From assembly GCA_913053875.1 (NCBI GenBank), contig CAJXGN010000021.1:1-38601 (forward strand): DNA of 38,601 nucleotides. Direction: 5' to 3'. The position numbers were made by a program, and so were the translations under genes. Shown in pieces: positions 16,372-26,746 of the stretch (position 1 is the first letter of the stretch; every line of letters starts with the position of its first letter). The DNA comes from an uncultured Agromyces sp. (lineage in GTDB: Bacteria; Actinomycetota; Actinomycetes; Actinomycetales; Microbacteriaceae). A model generated the notes under the pieces. It saw nothing but the letters and a program-made list of their open reading frames with translations, was not told the origin of the DNA and searched no databases.

Positions 16372-17436
16372 TCAGTGCTGGGCGGCGCCGCGCGAGCGGC
16401 CCGAGCCCTTGAGGTCCTTGCGGAGCTCCTTCGGCAGCGAGAACATGAGGTCCTCCTCCGCCGTCTTGACCTCCTCGACCGCGCCGTAGCCGGCATCGGC
16501 GAGCTCGATCAGCACCTCCTGCACGAGGCCCTCGGGCACGGACGCCCCGCTCGTGACGCCCACGGTCTCGACGCCGTCGAGCCACGACTGCTCGATCTGC
16601 GTCGAGAAGTCGACGCGGTATGCGGCCTTCGCGCCGTACTCGAGCGCGACCTCGACGAGGCGCACGCTGTTCGACGAGTTGGCGCTGCCGACCACGATCA
16701 CGAGGTCGGCGCCCTGCGCCACCTTCTTGATCGCGACCTGGCGGTTCTGGGTGGCGTAGCAGATGTCGTCGGACGGCGGGTCCTGCAGGTTCGGGAACCG
16801 CTCGCGCAGGCGCCGCACCGTCTCCATGGTCTCGTCGACCGAGAGCGTGGTCTGCGAGAGCCAGACCACCTTGTCGGGGTCCTTCACCTCGATGTGCGGC
16901 ACGTCGTCGGGGCTGTTCACGAGCGTCACGTGGTCGGGCGCCTCGCCTGCGGTGCCCTCGACCTCCTCGTGGCCCTCGTGGCCGATGAGCAGGATCTCGT
17001 AGTCGTCGCGCGCGAAGCGCACGGCCTCGCGGTGCACCTTGGTGACCAGCGGACAGGTCGCGTCGATCGCGTGGAGGCCGCGGTCGGCGGCCGCGCCCAC
17101 GACGGCCGGCGAGACGCCGTGCGCGCTGAAGACGATGTGCTCGCCCTCGGGAACCTCGTCGACCTCCTCGACGAAGATCGCGCCCTGCTTCTCGAGCTCG
17201 GTGACGACGTGGATGTTGTGCACGATCTGCTTGCGCACGTACACCGGCGCGCCGTAGTGCTCGAGCGCCTTCTCGACCGCGATCACGGCCCGGTCGACGC
17301 CCGCGCAGTACCCTCTCGGGGCGGCGAGCAGCACCTTCTTCGAGCCGGCGACCGGGGTATCCTTGAGCCGCCCGCGCACCGCGGGAACGCGGGGCATGCC
17401 GAGGCTGACTCGGGGGGCATCCGTGGTGATCGTCAC
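16372..17436 (-). CDS. ispH: 4-hydroxy-3-methylbut-2-enyl diphosphate reductase
   Basis: The 354-residue iron-sulfur enzyme performs the last step of the non-mevalonate isoprenoid pathway, reducing HMBPP to IPP and DMAPP. The three cluster cysteines are present (GYCAGV Cys44, DATCPLV Cys128, DICYATQNR Cys226), as are the substrate histidines in IVHNIHVV and SAHGVSP and the SANSSNS substrate-binding stretch. The start is GTG at 17,434-17,436 (MTITTDAP). It is divergent from xseA with 48 bases between the starts, a neighbourhood common in actinobacteria. The isoprenoid products feed UppS, which is also encoded in this segment. Confidence 0.97.
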   Translation of the reverse strand: MTITTDAPRVSLGMPRVPAVRGRLKDTPVAGSKKVLLAAPRGYCAGVDRAVIAVEKALEHYGAPVYVRKQIVHNIHVVTELEKQGAIFVEEVDEVPEGEHIVFSAHGVSPAVVGAAADRGLHAIDATCPLVTKVHREAVRFARDDYEILLIGHEGHEEVEGTAGEAPDHVTLVNSPDDVPHIEVKDPDKVVWLSQTTLSVDETMETVRRLRERFPNLQDPPSDDICYATQNRQVAIKKVAQGADLVIVVGSANSSNSVRLVEVALEYGAKAAYRVDFSTQIEQSWLDGVETVGVTSGASVPEGLVQEVLIELADAGYGAVEEVKTAEEDLMFSLPKELRKDLKGSGRSRGAAQH

Positions 17437-17484
17437 CCCGCCAGTCTACGGGCCGCCACCTGGGCACCGGCCCGAGAGGAGACC

Positions 17485-18744
17485 ATGACCGACGCCCCCT
17501 CGACGCGCGATGCACCGTGGCCCGTCGCCCTGCTCTCCGAGAAGCTGCGCGGCTACATCGACCGACTCGGCACCGCGTGGGTCGAGGGCGAGGTCACCCA
17601 GTGGGGCGTCTCGAACGGCAACGTCTACGGGAAGCTCAAGGACCTCGACCGGGATGCCACGCTGAGCTTCACGCTCTGGTCGTCGGTGCGCGCGCGCCTC
17701 ACCGAGGAGTTCGCGCAGGGCGACCGGGTCGTCGCGCTCGTGAAGCCGAACTGGTGGGTCAAGGGCGGGTCGCTCACCATGCAGGTCTACGAGCTGCGCC
17801 ACGTCGGGCTCGGCGACCTGCTCGAGCGCCTCGAGCGCCTGCGCGCCCAGCTCGCCGCCGAGGGACTGTTCGACCCGGCGCGCAAGCGTCCACTGCCCTT
17901 CCTGCCGCATCGCATCGGGCTCGTCACCGGCCGCGACAGCGACGCCGAGCAGGACGTGCTGCGCAACGCCCGCCTGCGCTGGCCGTCGGTCGACTTCCGC
18001 GTCGAGTACGCGGCCGTGCAGGGCGACCGCACCGCCCGCGAGGTGAGCCGCGCGATCGAGCTCCTCGACGCCGACCCCGAGGTCGACGTCATCATCGTCG
18101 CGCGCGGCGGCGGCGACTTCCAGAACCTGCTCGGCTTCAGCGACGAGCGCGTGCTGCGCGCCGCGGCGGCCGCGACCACGCCCATCGTGAGCGCGATCGG
18201 GCACGAGGCCGACCGGCCGCTGCTCGACGAGGTGGCCGACCTGCGGGCATCGACACCGACGGATGCGGCCAAGCGCGTGGTCCCCGACGTGGCCGACGAA
18301 CTGGCCCGCGTCCGACAGGCCCGCGCGCGCATCGGCGCACGCATGGCGCACCTGGTCGCCGCCGAGGTCGACCGCATCGGCCAGCTGCGCTCGCGCCCCG
18401 TGCTCGCCGACCCGCGCACCATGGTCGACGCGCGCGCCGAGGAGATCACCCGCTGGGTCGCGCGCGGCAGCGACCTCGCCGAGCGGGCCATCGAACGCGC
18501 CGGCGTCGCGACCGACCAGCTGCACGCGCGCCTGCGCGCGCTCTCGCCCCAGGCGACGCTCGACCGCGGCTACGCCATCGTGCAGCGCGCCGACGGACGC
18601 GTCGTGCGCGAGCCCGCCGACGCCCCCACGGGCGACGAGGTGCTCGTGGCCCTGCCCGTCGGCTCGATCCGCGCCGAGTCGCTCGGCCCGGGCGACCGCG
18701 AGGGCGACGCCCCGCCCGCCGAGCACGCAGGAAGCGCCGAATAG
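17485..18744 (+). CDS. xseA: Exodeoxyribonuclease VII large subunit
   Basis: The 419-residue protein has an N-terminal OB-fold ([32 protein letters not shown]) and the catalytic/coiled-coil part with [40 protein letters not shown] and [23 protein letters not shown], the conserved signature of XseA. It degrades single-stranded DNA in complex with several XseB subunits during repair. The start ATG 17,485 follows AGAGGAGACC. xseB begins within a few bases of the stop, so the two are co-translated. Confidence 0.96.
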   Translation: MTDAPSTRDAPWPVALLSEKLRGYIDRLGTAWVEGEVTQWGVSNGNVYGKLKDLDRDATLSFTLWSSVRARLTEEFAQGDRVVALVKPNWWVKGGSLTMQVYELRHVGLGDLLERLERLRAQLAAEGLFDPARKRPLPFLPHRIGLVTGRDSDAEQDVLRNARLRWPSVDFRVEYAAVQGDRTAREVSRAIELLDADPEVDVIIVARGGGDFQNLLGFSDERVLRAAAAATTPIVSAIGHEADRPLLDEVADLRASTPTDAAKRVVPDVADELARVRQARARIGARMAHLVAAEVDRIGQLRSRPVLADPRTMVDARAEEITRWVARGSDLAERAIERAGVATDQLHARLRALSPQATLDRGYAIVQRADGRVVREPADAPTGDEVLVALPVGSIRAESLGPGDREGDAPPAEHAGSAE

Positions 18745-18754
18745 AATGGACCCC

Positions 18755-18997
18755 ATGCCCACGCACGACGACATCGCCGAGCTCAGCTACGAGCAGGCGC
18801 GCGACGAGCTCGTCCGCGTCGTCGGCGAGCTCGAGCAGGGCGCGCCCACGCTCGAGCACTCGCTCCAGCTCTGGGAGCGCGGCGAGGCGCTCGCCGCCCG
18901 CTGCGAGGAGTGGCTCGTCGGCGCGCGCGCACGCCTGGAGGCCGCGCGCACCGGCTCCGGGGCATCCGCCGCCCCCGACCGCGGAGCCGAGGCCTGA
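18755..18997 (+). CDS. xseB: Exodeoxyribonuclease VII small subunit
   Basis: The 80-residue helical protein carries [20 protein letters not shown] and [20 protein letters not shown], the XseB signature. An ATG at 18,746 would add three residues (MDP); 18,755 gives the usual length and is chosen without strong ribosome-binding evidence either way. The stop overlaps the next ATG (TGATG). Confidence 0.93.
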   Translation: MPTHDDIAELSYEQARDELVRVVGELEQGAPTLEHSLQLWERGEALAARCEEWLVGARARLEAARTGSGASAAPDRGAEA

Positions 18998-19638
18998 TGG
19001 CCCGCGGACCCCGCGTGGTCGCCGAACTCGGCCGGCCCGAGACGCCCGACGAGACCGCCGCGCGCAAGGCGCAGGGCGCGGCCGACCGCCGACGCCGGCA
19101 GACGGTCGGGAACCTGATCGGCTCGCTGCTCGCGTCGCTCGCGGTCATGGCCGTCATCGTGCTGATCGTGCCCCGCAGCGACACCCCGATCGAGCCCGAC
19201 GTCGACGTGGCTTCCGTCGCCGAGCAGGCCGCGATCGCGACCTCCGAAACGCTCGCCGTGCCGGAGCTGCCCGAGGGCTGGCGCGCGAACGCCGCCGAGC
19301 TGCGCACGAGCGGCGCCGACGGCGTCACGAGCTGGTACGTCGGGTACCTCACGCCGAGCGACGAGTACATCGGCATGTACCAGGCGTTCGACGCGAACCC
19401 GACCTGGGTCGCCGAGACCCTCGAGCGCACGCTCGCGGCCGGCGTCACCGACATCGCCGGCGTCGAGTGGACCGTGTACGACAACCGCGACATGGTCGAC
19501 GACGTCGGCAACGCCCGCTACGGCCTCGCCACCGAGGCGGGCGGCAGCACCTTCGTGCTGCTCGGCACCGCGACCGACGACGAGTTCCAGGCGCTCGCCA
19601 CCGAGATCGCCCCCGCGGTGATCGCCAACCAGCCCTGA
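18997..19638 (+). CDS. DUF4245 family membrane-anchored protein
   Basis: The 213-residue protein has a basic cytoplasmic N-terminus (DRRRRQTVGN), one membrane helix (about residues 42-62) and an extracytoplasmic domain of about 145 residues with VPELPEGWRANAAELRTSG and the SWYVGYLTPSDEYIGMYQ motif of DUF4245. The family is actinobacterial and its function unknown. Its ATG overlaps the xseB stop by one base, so it is translated with xseAB. No catalytic residues can be named. Confidence 0.82.
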   Translation: MARGPRVVAELGRPETPDETAARKAQGAADRRRRQTVGNLIGSLLASLAVMAVIVLIVPRSDTPIEPDVDVASVAEQAAIATSETLAVPELPEGWRANAAELRTSGADGVTSWYVGYLTPSDEYIGMYQAFDANPTWVAETLERTLAAGVTDIAGVEWTVYDNRDMVDDVGNARYGLATEAGGSTFVLLGTATDDEFQALATEIAPAVIANQP

Positions 19639-19697
19639 TCGCCACCCGACACCGCACCACCGCGCACCCGCCCGCCCCCTCGAGAACGGACCCGCAG

Positions 19698-20357
19698 ATG
19701 GCCCGCACCGACTCCCCCTTCCTCCCGGTCTCGCCCCGCGACACCTGGATCGCGCTGCGCGACGGCAACCGCCGCTTCGTCGCCGGCACCCCGGAGCACC
19801 CGCACCAGGACGTCGAGCACCGCGCCGCGCTCTCGCAGGGCCAGCGCCCGCTGGTCGCGATCTTCGGCTGCGCCGACTCGCGCCTGTCGGCCGAGATCAT
19901 CTTCGACGTGGGGCTCGGTGATGCCTTCGTGGTGCGCAACGCGGGCCAGGTCGTGTCCACCGACGTGCTCGGCTCGCTCGAGTACGCGGTCGGCGTGCTC
20001 GGCGTGCCGCTCATCCTCGTACTCGGCCACGACGCGTGCGGCGCGGTGCAGGCCGCCATCGACTCGCAGGCCGCCGACGCCGACCCGCTGCCGCCGAACA
20101 TCCAGACGGTCGTCGACCGCATCGTGCCCGCGGTCCGCAGGGTCGCGGGGGTGGGGGCGGATGCCCCGGTGCAGCCGTCGCACGTCGACGCGGGGTTCGT
20201 CGGCCGCGAGCACCTGCGCGACACCGTCTCCGAGATGATCGAGCGCTCCGAGTTGATCAGCGCCGCGATCGCGGAAGGTACGCTTGCTGTCGTCGGAGCG
20301 AACTACCGGCTCATGGAGGGCCGGGTCGAGACCGACGTCGTCGTCGGCCAGCTCTGA
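19698..20357 (+). CDS. Beta-class carbonic anhydrase
   Basis: The 219-residue enzyme interconverts CO2 and bicarbonate. The zinc site is complete: Cys58 in IFGCADSR, with Asp60 and Arg62 as the catalytic dyad, and His111 and Cys114 in [19 protein letters not shown] is the conserved beta-CA loop. It follows the DUF4245 gene after 59 bases and precedes fumC by 62 bases, all on the same strand. ATG at 19,698 is the first in-frame start giving the family N-terminus [15 protein letters not shown]. Confidence 0.95.
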   Translation: MARTDSPFLPVSPRDTWIALRDGNRRFVAGTPEHPHQDVEHRAALSQGQRPLVAIFGCADSRLSAEIIFDVGLGDAFVVRNAGQVVSTDVLGSLEYAVGVLGVPLILVLGHDACGAVQAAIDSQAADADPLPPNIQTVVDRIVPAVRRVAGVGADAPVQPSHVDAGFVGREHLRDTVSEMIERSELISAAIAEGTLAVVGANYRLMEGRVETDVVVGQL

Positions 20358-20419
20358 GCGGACGACGACACCCCCGCCGGGCGGCGACCCGGCACGCCGA
20401 CGAAAGGGACGCACACACC

Positions 20420-21826
20420 GTGGTGGACAACCAGGCCGAGTACCGGATCGAGCACGACACGATGGGCGAGGTGCGGGTTCCCGCGTACGCCCTCTACCGC
20501 GCGCAGACGCAGCGGGCGGTCGAGAACTTCCCGATCTCGGGCGCGACGCTCGAGTCCGCGCAGATCGCGGCGCTCGCCCGCATCAAGAAGGCCGCAGCGC
20601 TCGCCAACGCCGAGCTGGGCGTGCTCGACCGTGCCGTCGCCGACGCGATCGCCGGCGCGGCCGACGAGGTCATCTCGGGCCGCCACGACGCGCACTTCCC
20701 GGTCGACGTGTACCAGACCGGCTCGGGCACGTCGTCGAACATGAACATGAACGAGGTGCTCGCGACCATCGCGACCGAGCGCCTCGGCTCGCCCGTGCAC
20801 CCGAACGACCACGTCAACGCGTCGCAGTCGTCGAACGACGTCTTCCCGACCTCGGTGCACATCGCCGTCACGAGCGCACTCATCGACGACCTCATCCCCT
20901 CGCTCGACCACCTCGCGGTCGCGCTCGAGGCCAAGGCCGAGCTCTGGGCGAACGAGGTCAAGTCGGGCCGCACGCACCTCATGGACGCCACCCCCGTGAC
21001 CCTCGGCCAGGAGTTCGGCGGCTACGCCAGGCAGCTGCGCCTCGGCATCGAGCGCGTGCAGTCGGCGCTCCCCCGCGTGGCCGAGGTGCCGCTCGGCGGC
21101 ACCGCCACGGGCACCGGCATCAACACCCCCGCCGGGTTCCCGCAGCGCGTGATCGCGATCCTCCAGGAGGAGACCGAACTGCCGATCACCGAGGCGCTCG
21201 ACCACTTCGAGGCGCAGGCGAACCGCGACGGGCTGGTCGAGGCATCCGGGGCCCTCCGCACCATCGCCGTGAGCCTCACCAAGATCTGCAACGACCTGCG
21301 CTGGATGGGCTCGGGCCCGAACACCGGCCTCGGCGAGCTGCACATCCCCGACCTGCAGCCCGGCTCGTCGATCATGCCCGGCAAGGTCAACCCGGTCGTA
21401 CCCGAGGCCGTGCTCATGGTCGCCTCGCGCGTGGTCGGCAACGACGCGTCGATCGCCTGGTCCGGGGCATCCGGCTCGTTCGAGCTGAACGTGCAGATCC
21501 CCGTGATGGGCACCGCGCTGCTCGAGTCGATCCGCCTGCTCTCGAACGCGGTGCGGGTGCTGGCCGACAAGACCGTCGACGGACTCGAGGCGAACACCGA
21601 GCGCACGAGCGCGCTGGCCGGCATGTCGCCCTCGATCGTGACGCCGCTCAACAAGGTCATCGGCTACGAGGCCGCCGCGAAGATCGCCAAGCACTCGGTC
21701 GCCAAGGGCATCACGGTGCGCGAGGCCGTGCTCGACCTCGGCTACGTCGAGCGGGGCGAGGTCACCGAGGAGCAGCTCGATGCCGCCCTCGACCTGCTGA
21801 AGATGACCCGCCCGCCGCAGGCGTAG
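20420..21826 (+). CDS. fumC: Fumarate hydratase class II
   Basis: The 468-residue iron-independent fumarase of the TCA cycle, a cytoplasmic homotetramer. It has [33 protein letters not shown], the [11 protein letters not shown] stretch and the superfamily signature [11 protein letters not shown] (about residue 315). Two consecutive GTG codons at 20,420 and 20,423 could both start translation; AAAGGGA lies about 10 bases before the first. It ends at a strong hairpin with the convergent phoH-like gene. Confidence 0.97.
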   Translation: MVDNQAEYRIEHDTMGEVRVPAYALYRAQTQRAVENFPISGATLESAQIAALARIKKAAALANAELGVLDRAVADAIAGAADEVISGRHDAHFPVDVYQTGSGTSSNMNMNEVLATIATERLGSPVHPNDHVNASQSSNDVFPTSVHIAVTSALIDDLIPSLDHLAVALEAKAELWANEVKSGRTHLMDATPVTLGQEFGGYARQLRLGIERVQSALPRVAEVPLGGTATGTGINTPAGFPQRVIAILQEETELPITEALDHFEAQANRDGLVEASGALRTIAVSLTKICNDLRWMGSGPNTGLGELHIPDLQPGSSIMPGKVNPVVPEAVLMVASRVVGNDASIAWSGASGSFELNVQIPVMGTALLESIRLLSNAVRVLADKTVDGLEANTERTSALAGMSPSIVTPLNKVIGYEAAAKIAKHSVAKGITVREAVLDLGYVERGEVTEEQLDAALDLLKMTRPPQA

Positions 21827-21845
21827 CCAGCGCCCCACGAACGAC

Positions 21846-21881
21846 CGAGGCGCCCCCGCGATCCGATCGCGGGGCGCCTCG
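21846..21881. terminator. Bidirectional hairpin between fumC and phoH-like gene
   Basis: CGAGGCGCCCCCGCGATC pairs with GATCGCGGGGCGCCTCG with one bulged C, a stem of about 17 bases between convergent genes. There is no T-run. Confidence 0.78.
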
Positions 21882-21894
21882 AACGTGTCGCGGG

Positions 21895-23265
21895 TCAGTG
21901 CACCTCGTAGCCGTCGAGCATCTCCGCCACGAGCGCGGCGATCGCCGAGCGCTCCGAGCGGGTCAGGGTGACATGGCCGAAGAGCGGATGCCCCTTGAGC
22001 GTCTCGATCACTGAGGCGATGCCGTCGTGCCGGCCCACGCGCAGGTTGTCGCGCTGGGCGACGTCGTGCGTGAGCACCACGCGCGAGTTCTGGCCGATGC
22101 GCGAGAGCATCGTGAGCAGCACGTTGCGCTCGAGCGACTGCGCCTCGTCGACGATCACGAACGCGTCGTGCAGCGAACGGCCGCGGATGTGCGTGAGCGG
22201 CAGCACCTCGAGGATGCCCCGATCGACGACCTCGTCGAGCACGTTCTGCGAGACGAGCGCGCCGAGCGTGTCGAACACCGCCTGGCCCCAGGGGTTCATC
22301 TTCTCGCCCTGGTCGCCCGGCAGGTAGCCGAGTTCCTGGCCGCCGACGGCGTACAGCGGGCGGAAGACCATGATCTTCTTGTGCTGCTGGCGCTCCAGCA
22401 CCGCCTCGAGGCCCGCGCAGAGCGCGAGCGCCGACTTGCCGGTGCCGGCGCGTCCGCCGAGCGAGAGGATGCCGACCTCGGGGTCGAGCAGCAGGTCGAT
22501 CGCGAGGCGCTGCTCGGCCGACCGGCCGTGCACGCCGAACACGTCGCGGTCGCCGCGCACGAGCCGCATGGTGCGCTCGCCCACGACGCGTGCGAGCGCG
22601 GAGCCGCGTTCCGACTGCACGACGAGCCCGGTGTTCGTCGGCAGGCCCTGCACGAGGTCGCTGTCGAGGGTCTCGTGCTCGTAGAGCGACGCCATGTCGT
22701 CGCCGCCGAGCGCGATCTCCGACATGCCCGTCCAGCCCGAGTCGATGGCCAGCTCGTGGCGGTACTCCTCCGCGTCGATGCCGATCGAGGCGGCCTTGAC
22801 GCGCAGCGGGAGGTCCTTCGAGACGACCGTGACGGCCACGCCGTCGTTGGCCAGGTTCATCGCGCACGCCAGGATGCGCGAGTCGTTGTCGCCGAGCCGC
22901 ATGCCGCTCGGCAGCACAGCGGGGTTGGAGTGGTTCAGCTCCACGCGGAGCGAGCCGCCGTCGCCGACCGGGATGGGGAAGTCCAACCGCTCGTGCTCGA
23001 CGCGCAGCTCGTCGAGGATGCGCAGCGCCTGCCGGGCGAAGTAGCCGATCTCCGGGTCGTGGCGCTTGGCCTCGAGCTCGGTGATGACGACCACCGGCAG
23101 GATGACCGCGTGCTCCGCGAAGCGGAACAGCGCCTTGGGATCGGACAGCAGGACGGACGTGTCGAGCACGTATGAACGTTCCGCCTGCGGGATCTTCGCG
23201 GCGGGGGCCCGATGGGCCTCGCTCGCCGGCTGGTTGGTGGACTTCGGTGTTTCGAGTGAGGTCAC
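21895..23265 (-). CDS. PhoH-family ATPase with N-terminal PIN domain (PhoH2 type)
   Basis: The 456-residue protein joins a PIN nuclease domain ([40 protein letters not shown] with the expected acidic residues) to a PhoH helicase-like ATPase with Walker [12 protein letters not shown] (about residue 280), [12 protein letters not shown], and Walker [15 protein letters not shown]. PhoH2 proteins are reported to unwind and cleave RNA. GTG at 23,263-23,265 is chosen because GGGAG lies 5 bases upstream; a GTG 12 bases earlier is possible. The upstream region holds repeated ACCGACA motifs. Confidence 0.9.
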   Translation of the reverse strand: MTSLETPKSTNQPASEAHRAPAAKIPQAERSYVLDTSVLLSDPKALFRFAEHAVILPVVVITELEAKRHDPEIGYFARQALRILDELRVEHERLDFPIPVGDGGSLRVELNHSNPAVLPSGMRLGDNDSRILACAMNLANDGVAVTVVSKDLPLRVKAASIGIDAEEYRHELAIDSGWTGMSEIALGGDDMASLYEHETLDSDLVQGLPTNTGLVVQSERGSALARVVGERTMRLVRGDRDVFGVHGRSAEQRLAIDLLLDPEVGILSLGGRAGTGKSALALCAGLEAVLERQQHKKIMVFRPLYAVGGQELGYLPGDQGEKMNPWGQAVFDTLGALVSQNVLDEVVDRGILEVLPLTHIRGRSLHDAFVIVDEAQSLERNVLLTMLSRIGQNSRVVLTHDVAQRDNLRVGRHDGIASVIETLKGHPLFGHVTLTRSERSAIAALVAEMLDGYEVH

Positions 23266-23386
23266 AACCGCTCCCACTCCGAGCTACCGCTCGGCTCTTG
23301 CGAGCCGGCCACGCAGCTTCGGTTCGAGTCGTACGCGGCCGCCTCGACCAGGCGCCTTGCCTGATGCTCCGACGGTACGTCCGGCA

Positions 23387-23463
23387 ACCGACATGGCGGG
23401 TAACCGACACGCGGAACGAAACGCGACCGACACGAGATCGTCGCCTGCGCGTTGCCTGTCGGT
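23387..23463. promoter_or_regulatory. Cluster of ACCGACA motifs upstream of phoH-like gene
   Basis: ACCGACA occurs at 23,387-23,393, 23,403-23,409 and 23,426-23,432, and inverted (TGTCGGT) at 23,457-23,463. All lie in the 218-base gap between the phoH-like start and the upstream aminotransferase stop. A small stem CGGCTC-TTGC-GAGCCG is at 23,292-23,307. The cluster may be a regulator site array. Confidence 0.35.
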
Positions 23464-23483
23464 CGGAAGCGGACCGAGCCGGA

Positions 23484-24599
23484 TCAGTACCCGGTCGTGG
23501 AGAACGACACGAACGCCGCTCGCAGCATCTCCAGGGTCTCCCGGGTCGTGCCCGCGTGCACCGACAGGCGCACGGTGCCCCCGCGCGTGGTCGACGTGAT
23601 GCCGTGGTTGTACAGTGCCGCGGTCAGCGCGCTGAGTCGCTCGGGCTCGGGCTCCAGCACCACGATGCCGGCGCGCTCCCGCTCGTCGCGCGACGACGCG
23701 AGCGGCACCGCGAAGTCGTCGGCAAGGTCGATGACGTCGCTCACGTTGCGCGCGACCGCCGCGGCGATCTCGGCGACGCCGACCTCGGCGATCTCCTCGA
23801 GCGCGACGGCGAGGCGCGACTCCGCGATCGGGTCGGGCACCGAGGTGCGGTAGGCACGGGCATCCGGAGCCGGCGGCGGCACCTCGCCCCAGACCTCGGT
23901 CTCCTCGGTGCCGGTGTAGCCCGAGAAGACCGGCACGAGCAGGTCGACCGCGCGCTCCGACAGCGCGAGGAACCCGGTGCTCCACCCGGCCCGGCACCAC
24001 TTCTGCCCGCCCGACGCGATGACGTCGACGTGCTCCCACGGCGCGTCCACGATGCCGAAGCCCTGGATGGCGTCGACGATGAGCAGGCGGTCGCCGATGA
24101 CCTGGCGGATGCCCTCGAGATCGGCGACGTACCCGGTGCGCGAGTCGACCAGGCTGACCGCGACGGCGACCGTGTTGTCGGCGAGCTGCCGCCGGATCTG
24201 CCCCGGCGTGACGCGTCCGTGGTCGGTCTCCAGCCACGTCGGCTGCACGGTGTGCAGCGCCTCCTGCGCGCGCACCGCCGCGAGCGGCAGGCTCGGGAAC
24301 TCGTCGGGCGAGAGCAGCACGTTCCCGGTCAGCCCGAACATGGCGTGCAGCAGGCCCGAGGTCGTGTTGGGCTGGAACGCGATGCGGTCGACGTCGAACC
24401 CGGTCAGCGCCGACACCGCGGTGCGCAGCCGGAGGTCCTGCTCGGCGAGCACGTCGAGGCTGCCGTGCCGCACCCGTCGGAGGAAGTCGGCGAAGACGTT
24501 GCCCTCCTCGAGCACCGCCCGCGACAGCGGCCCGGTGCGCGCGTAGTCCAGGTAGCCGGGCTCCTCGTCGAACCCGTCGATGAAGCGGTCGAGACTCAC
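23484..24599 (-). CDS. Class V aminotransferase-fold PLP enzyme
   Basis: The 371-residue protein fits the class V family (cysteine desulfurase / kynureninase / EgtE fold). It has AFQPNTTSGLLHAMFGL (cofactor phosphate region), VSLVDSRTGYVAD, LLIVDAIQGFG with Asp176, and the Schiff-base Lys200 in ASGGQKWCRAGWSTGFLALS. It could be a transaminase, lyase or desulfurase; no ergothioneine or sulfur-mobilising neighbours support a finer call. The start is GTG at 24,597-24,599 with GGAGGTGAG 5 bases upstream. It lies 54 bases downstream of uppS on the same strand. Confidence 0.85.
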   Translation of the reverse strand: MSLDRFIDGFDEEPGYLDYARTGPLSRAVLEEGNVFADFLRRVRHGSLDVLAEQDLRLRTAVSALTGFDVDRIAFQPNTTSGLLHAMFGLTGNVLLSPDEFPSLPLAAVRAQEALHTVQPTWLETDHGRVTPGQIRRQLADNTVAVAVSLVDSRTGYVADLEGIRQVIGDRLLIVDAIQGFGIVDAPWEHVDVIASGGQKWCRAGWSTGFLALSERAVDLLVPVFSGYTGTEETEVWGEVPPPAPDARAYRTSVPDPIAESRLAVALEEIAEVGVAEIAAAVARNVSDVIDLADDFAVPLASSRDERERAGIVVLEPEPERLSALTAALYNHGITSTTRGGTVRLSVHAGTTRETLEMLRAAFVSFSTTGY

Positions 24600-24653
24600 G
24601 TGGCCTCACCTCCGCGGCTCATTCTGGCAGAGGCGCCCGACGCCGTGCGGGCC

Positions 24654-25439
24654 TCATCCACCGAACCGACGGTGCCTGCTCGAGAAGTCGCGCACCGCGC
24701 GCAGGAAGTCGACGCGCCGGAGGTCGGGCCCCAGCGCCTCGACGAAGTAGAACTCGCTGTGCGCGGCCTGCCACAGCATGAAGTCGCTCAGCCGCTGCTC
24801 ACCCGACGTGCGGATCACGAGGTCGGGGTCGGGCTGGCCGCCCGTGTACAGGTGCTCGCCGATGAGGTCGGGCGTGAGCGACTCCGCCAGGTCTTCGAGG
24901 CTCCGGCCCTCGGCGTGATGGGAGGCCACGATCGAGCGCATCGCGTCGGTGATCTCCCGACGGCCGCCGTAGCCGACCGCGAGGTTCACGTGCAGCCCGG
25001 TGCGGCCCGCGGTGCGCGCCTCCGCGGCCTCGAGCGCTGCGACCAGCGGCTCGGGCAGCCCCTCGCGGGAGCCGACGTGCTGCACGCGCCAGTCGCGGTA
25101 GCGCGACAGCTCGTCGGCGAGGTCGGCGATGATCTCGACCAGGTCGGAGAGCTCGGAGTCGGAGCGGTTGCCGAGGTTGTCGGCCGAGAGCAGGTAGAGG
25201 GTGACGACCCGGATGCCCAGGTCGTCGCACCACTCGAGGAACTCGCGCATCTTCGCGGCGCCCGCGCGGTGCCCGTGCGCCGCGGTCTCGTAGCCCAGCT
25301 GCTTCGCCCAGCGGCGGTTGCCGTCGATGATCATCGCCACGTGGTGCGGCAGCGTCATCGCCTCGAGCTCGCGCTGCAGTCGATTCGCATACAACCGGTA
25401 GAGGATGCCGCGGCCGGTGGATCGTTCCCGCTTCTGCAC
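24654..25439 (-). CDS. uppS: Isoprenyl transferase (undecaprenyl diphosphate synthase family)
   Basis: The 261-residue cis-prenyltransferase extends FPP/GGPP with IPP to make the lipid carrier for cell-wall synthesis. It has the catalytic motif VAMIIDGNRRWAK (Asp39), HGHRAGAAKMREFLEWC, VTLYLLSADN, NLAVGYGGRREI and the C-terminal DLVIRTSGEQRLSDFMLWQ. The GTG start at 25,437-25,439 gives the usual short N-terminus (MQKRERSTGRG); longer readings overlap the divergent promoter. Actinobacteria may carry two such enzymes of different chain length, so the exact product is not certain. Confidence 0.94.
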   Translation of the reverse strand: MQKRERSTGRGILYRLYANRLQRELEAMTLPHHVAMIIDGNRRWAKQLGYETAAHGHRAGAAKMREFLEWCDDLGIRVVTLYLLSADNLGNRSDSELSDLVEIIADLADELSRYRDWRVQHVGSREGLPEPLVAALEAAEARTAGRTGLHVNLAVGYGGRREITDAMRSIVASHHAEGRSLEDLAESLTPDLIGEHLYTGGQPDPDLVIRTSGEQRLSDFMLWQAAHSEFYFVEALGPDLRRVDFLRAVRDFSSRHRRFGG

Positions 25440-25537
25440 GGTGACTACCGTACTCCGGCGCCGGCGAGCGTCGTGGCCGCACCGATGCACTCCACACTCC
25501 CAGCTTCGCGGCATACGTGCTGTCCTACGCTGGCTGC

Positions 25538-26344
25538 ATGACCCCGCGCAGCACCGCCAGACCAGAAGACGTCGCCGCGCACCTCGGCCACCCGGTCGCG
25601 GAGCTGGACGAGTCCGACCGCGCGGTCGCCGCCGACGAGCGCCGCGACCCGCACCTGCCGAACATCCCGCTGCTGGATGCGTCGGTCGCGAACCCGGCGG
25701 AGGTCCGTCCCACCTGGCGCGGCTGGATCCACGCCGGCACCTTCCCGATCGCGATCGCCGCGGGCATCGTGCTCATCACGCTCGCCGAGGGCGCACCCGC
25801 CAAGTGGGCGTCCGCGGTGTTCATGCTCACGTCGCTGCTGCTGTTCGGCAACTCCGCGCTGTACCACCGGTTCGACTGGTCACCCAAGGTCAAGGTGATC
25901 CTGAAGCGCATCGACCACGCCAACATCTTCCTGCTCATCGCGGGCACCTACACGCCGCTCGCGATCCTGGCGCTGCCGCCCGAGAAGGGCTGGCTGCTGC
26001 TCGGCATCGTCTGGGGCGGAGCCCTGCTCGGCATCGGCTTCCGCGTGTTCTGGATCAACGCACCGCGCTGGCTCTACGTGCCCATCTACGTGCTGCTCGG
26101 CTGGGCCGCGATGATGTACATCGTCGACCTCGTCAACGCGAACGTCGCGATGATGGTGCTCGTGTGCGTCGGCGGCGTGCTCTACACCGCCGGTGCCGTG
26201 GTCTACGCGATCAAGAAGCCGAACCCGTGGCCGGGCCACTTCGGCTTCCACGAGATCTTCCACGTGTGCACCGTGCTGGCGTTCCTCTGCCACTGGACGG
26301 CGACCCTGCTGATCGCGCTCGCACCCGCCTACCACGCGGGCTGA
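25538..26344 (+). CDS. Hemolysin III family (PAQR-type) membrane protein
   Basis: The 268-residue protein has a hydrophilic N-terminus of about 60 residues and seven membrane helices. The family's putative metal residues are present: SALYHRFDW, RIDHANIFLLIAGTYTP, and HEIFHVCTVLAFLCHW near the C-terminus. These match the Ser/His/Asp set of the PAQR/HlyIII/ceramidase superfamily. Real hemolytic activity is not implied, and a hydrolase role in membrane lipid turnover is possible. The ATG at 25,538 is chosen over one at 25,517. It is divergent from uppS with 98 bases between the starts. Confidence 0.9.
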   Translation: MTPRSTARPEDVAAHLGHPVAELDESDRAVAADERRDPHLPNIPLLDASVANPAEVRPTWRGWIHAGTFPIAIAAGIVLITLAEGAPAKWASAVFMLTSLLLFGNSALYHRFDWSPKVKVILKRIDHANIFLLIAGTYTPLAILALPPEKGWLLLGIVWGGALLGIGFRVFWINAPRWLYVPIYVLLGWAAMMYIVDLVNANVAMMVLVCVGGVLYTAGAVVYAIKKPNPWPGHFGFHEIFHVCTVLAFLCHWTATLLIALAPAYHAG

Positions 26345-26373
26345 GTTCGCCCGGCGACCCGAGCGCGACGGCG

Positions 26374-26682
26374 TCAGCCGCGCGGCTCGTCGGGTCGTTC
26401 GGACGGCGCCTCGTCCGGGGCATCCGTCGCCTCGCCCTGCTCCCCCGCGTTGGCCGCGGCCTCCGCCTCGGCCGCGAGCTGCTCGGCCTCGAGGCGCTCG
26501 CGGATCTCGCCGCGGTAGTTGGTGCGGCGGATGCGGCGGACCATGTCGAGCACCAGCAGGATGACCGCGAGCATCAGCACGAAGATCGCGATGAAGCCGA
26601 GCGGGCCGGGCGTCACCGAATCGGGATCGAACTCCTCCTCGGCCGTGCGGACGAGGAGCACCGCGACGGCGGAGAACGGCAT
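26374..26682 (-). CDS. Small single-pass membrane protein
   Basis: The 102-residue protein has a short N-terminus, one membrane helix (GPLGFIAIFVLMLAVILLVL at about residues 27-46), a basic juxtamembrane segment (RRIRRTNYRGEIRERLEAE), and a coiled, alanine/glutamate-rich tail. AAGGA lies 6 bases before the ATG at 26,680-26,682. Conserved small proteins of this layout are common beside DUF4307 in Microbacteriaceae (recalled, not checked). The function is unknown. It converges on the hemolysin III gene and diverges from the DUF4307 gene. Confidence 0.75.
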   Translation of the reverse strand: MPFSAVAVLLVRTAEEEFDPDSVTPGPLGFIAIFVLMLAVILLVLDMVRRIRRTNYRGEIRERLEAEQLAAEAEAAANAGEQGEATDAPDEAPSERPDEPRG

Positions 26683-26746
26683 GGAGGATCCTTCGAACTG
26701 GCGGAGATTAGGCTGTCTCCAGCGTAATCGATGGAAGGGAGCGCAC

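Noticed and set aside
23484..24599. Naming the class V PLP enzyme EgtE or a cysteine desulfurase
   Set aside because: The fold fits, but there are no ergothioneine or sulfur-assembly neighbours and no diagnostic residue to choose among class V enzymes.
25538..26344. A haemolysin/virulence role for the hemolysin III protein
   Set aside because: The family name is historical; the sequence shows only a PAQR-like membrane protein with putative metal residues.
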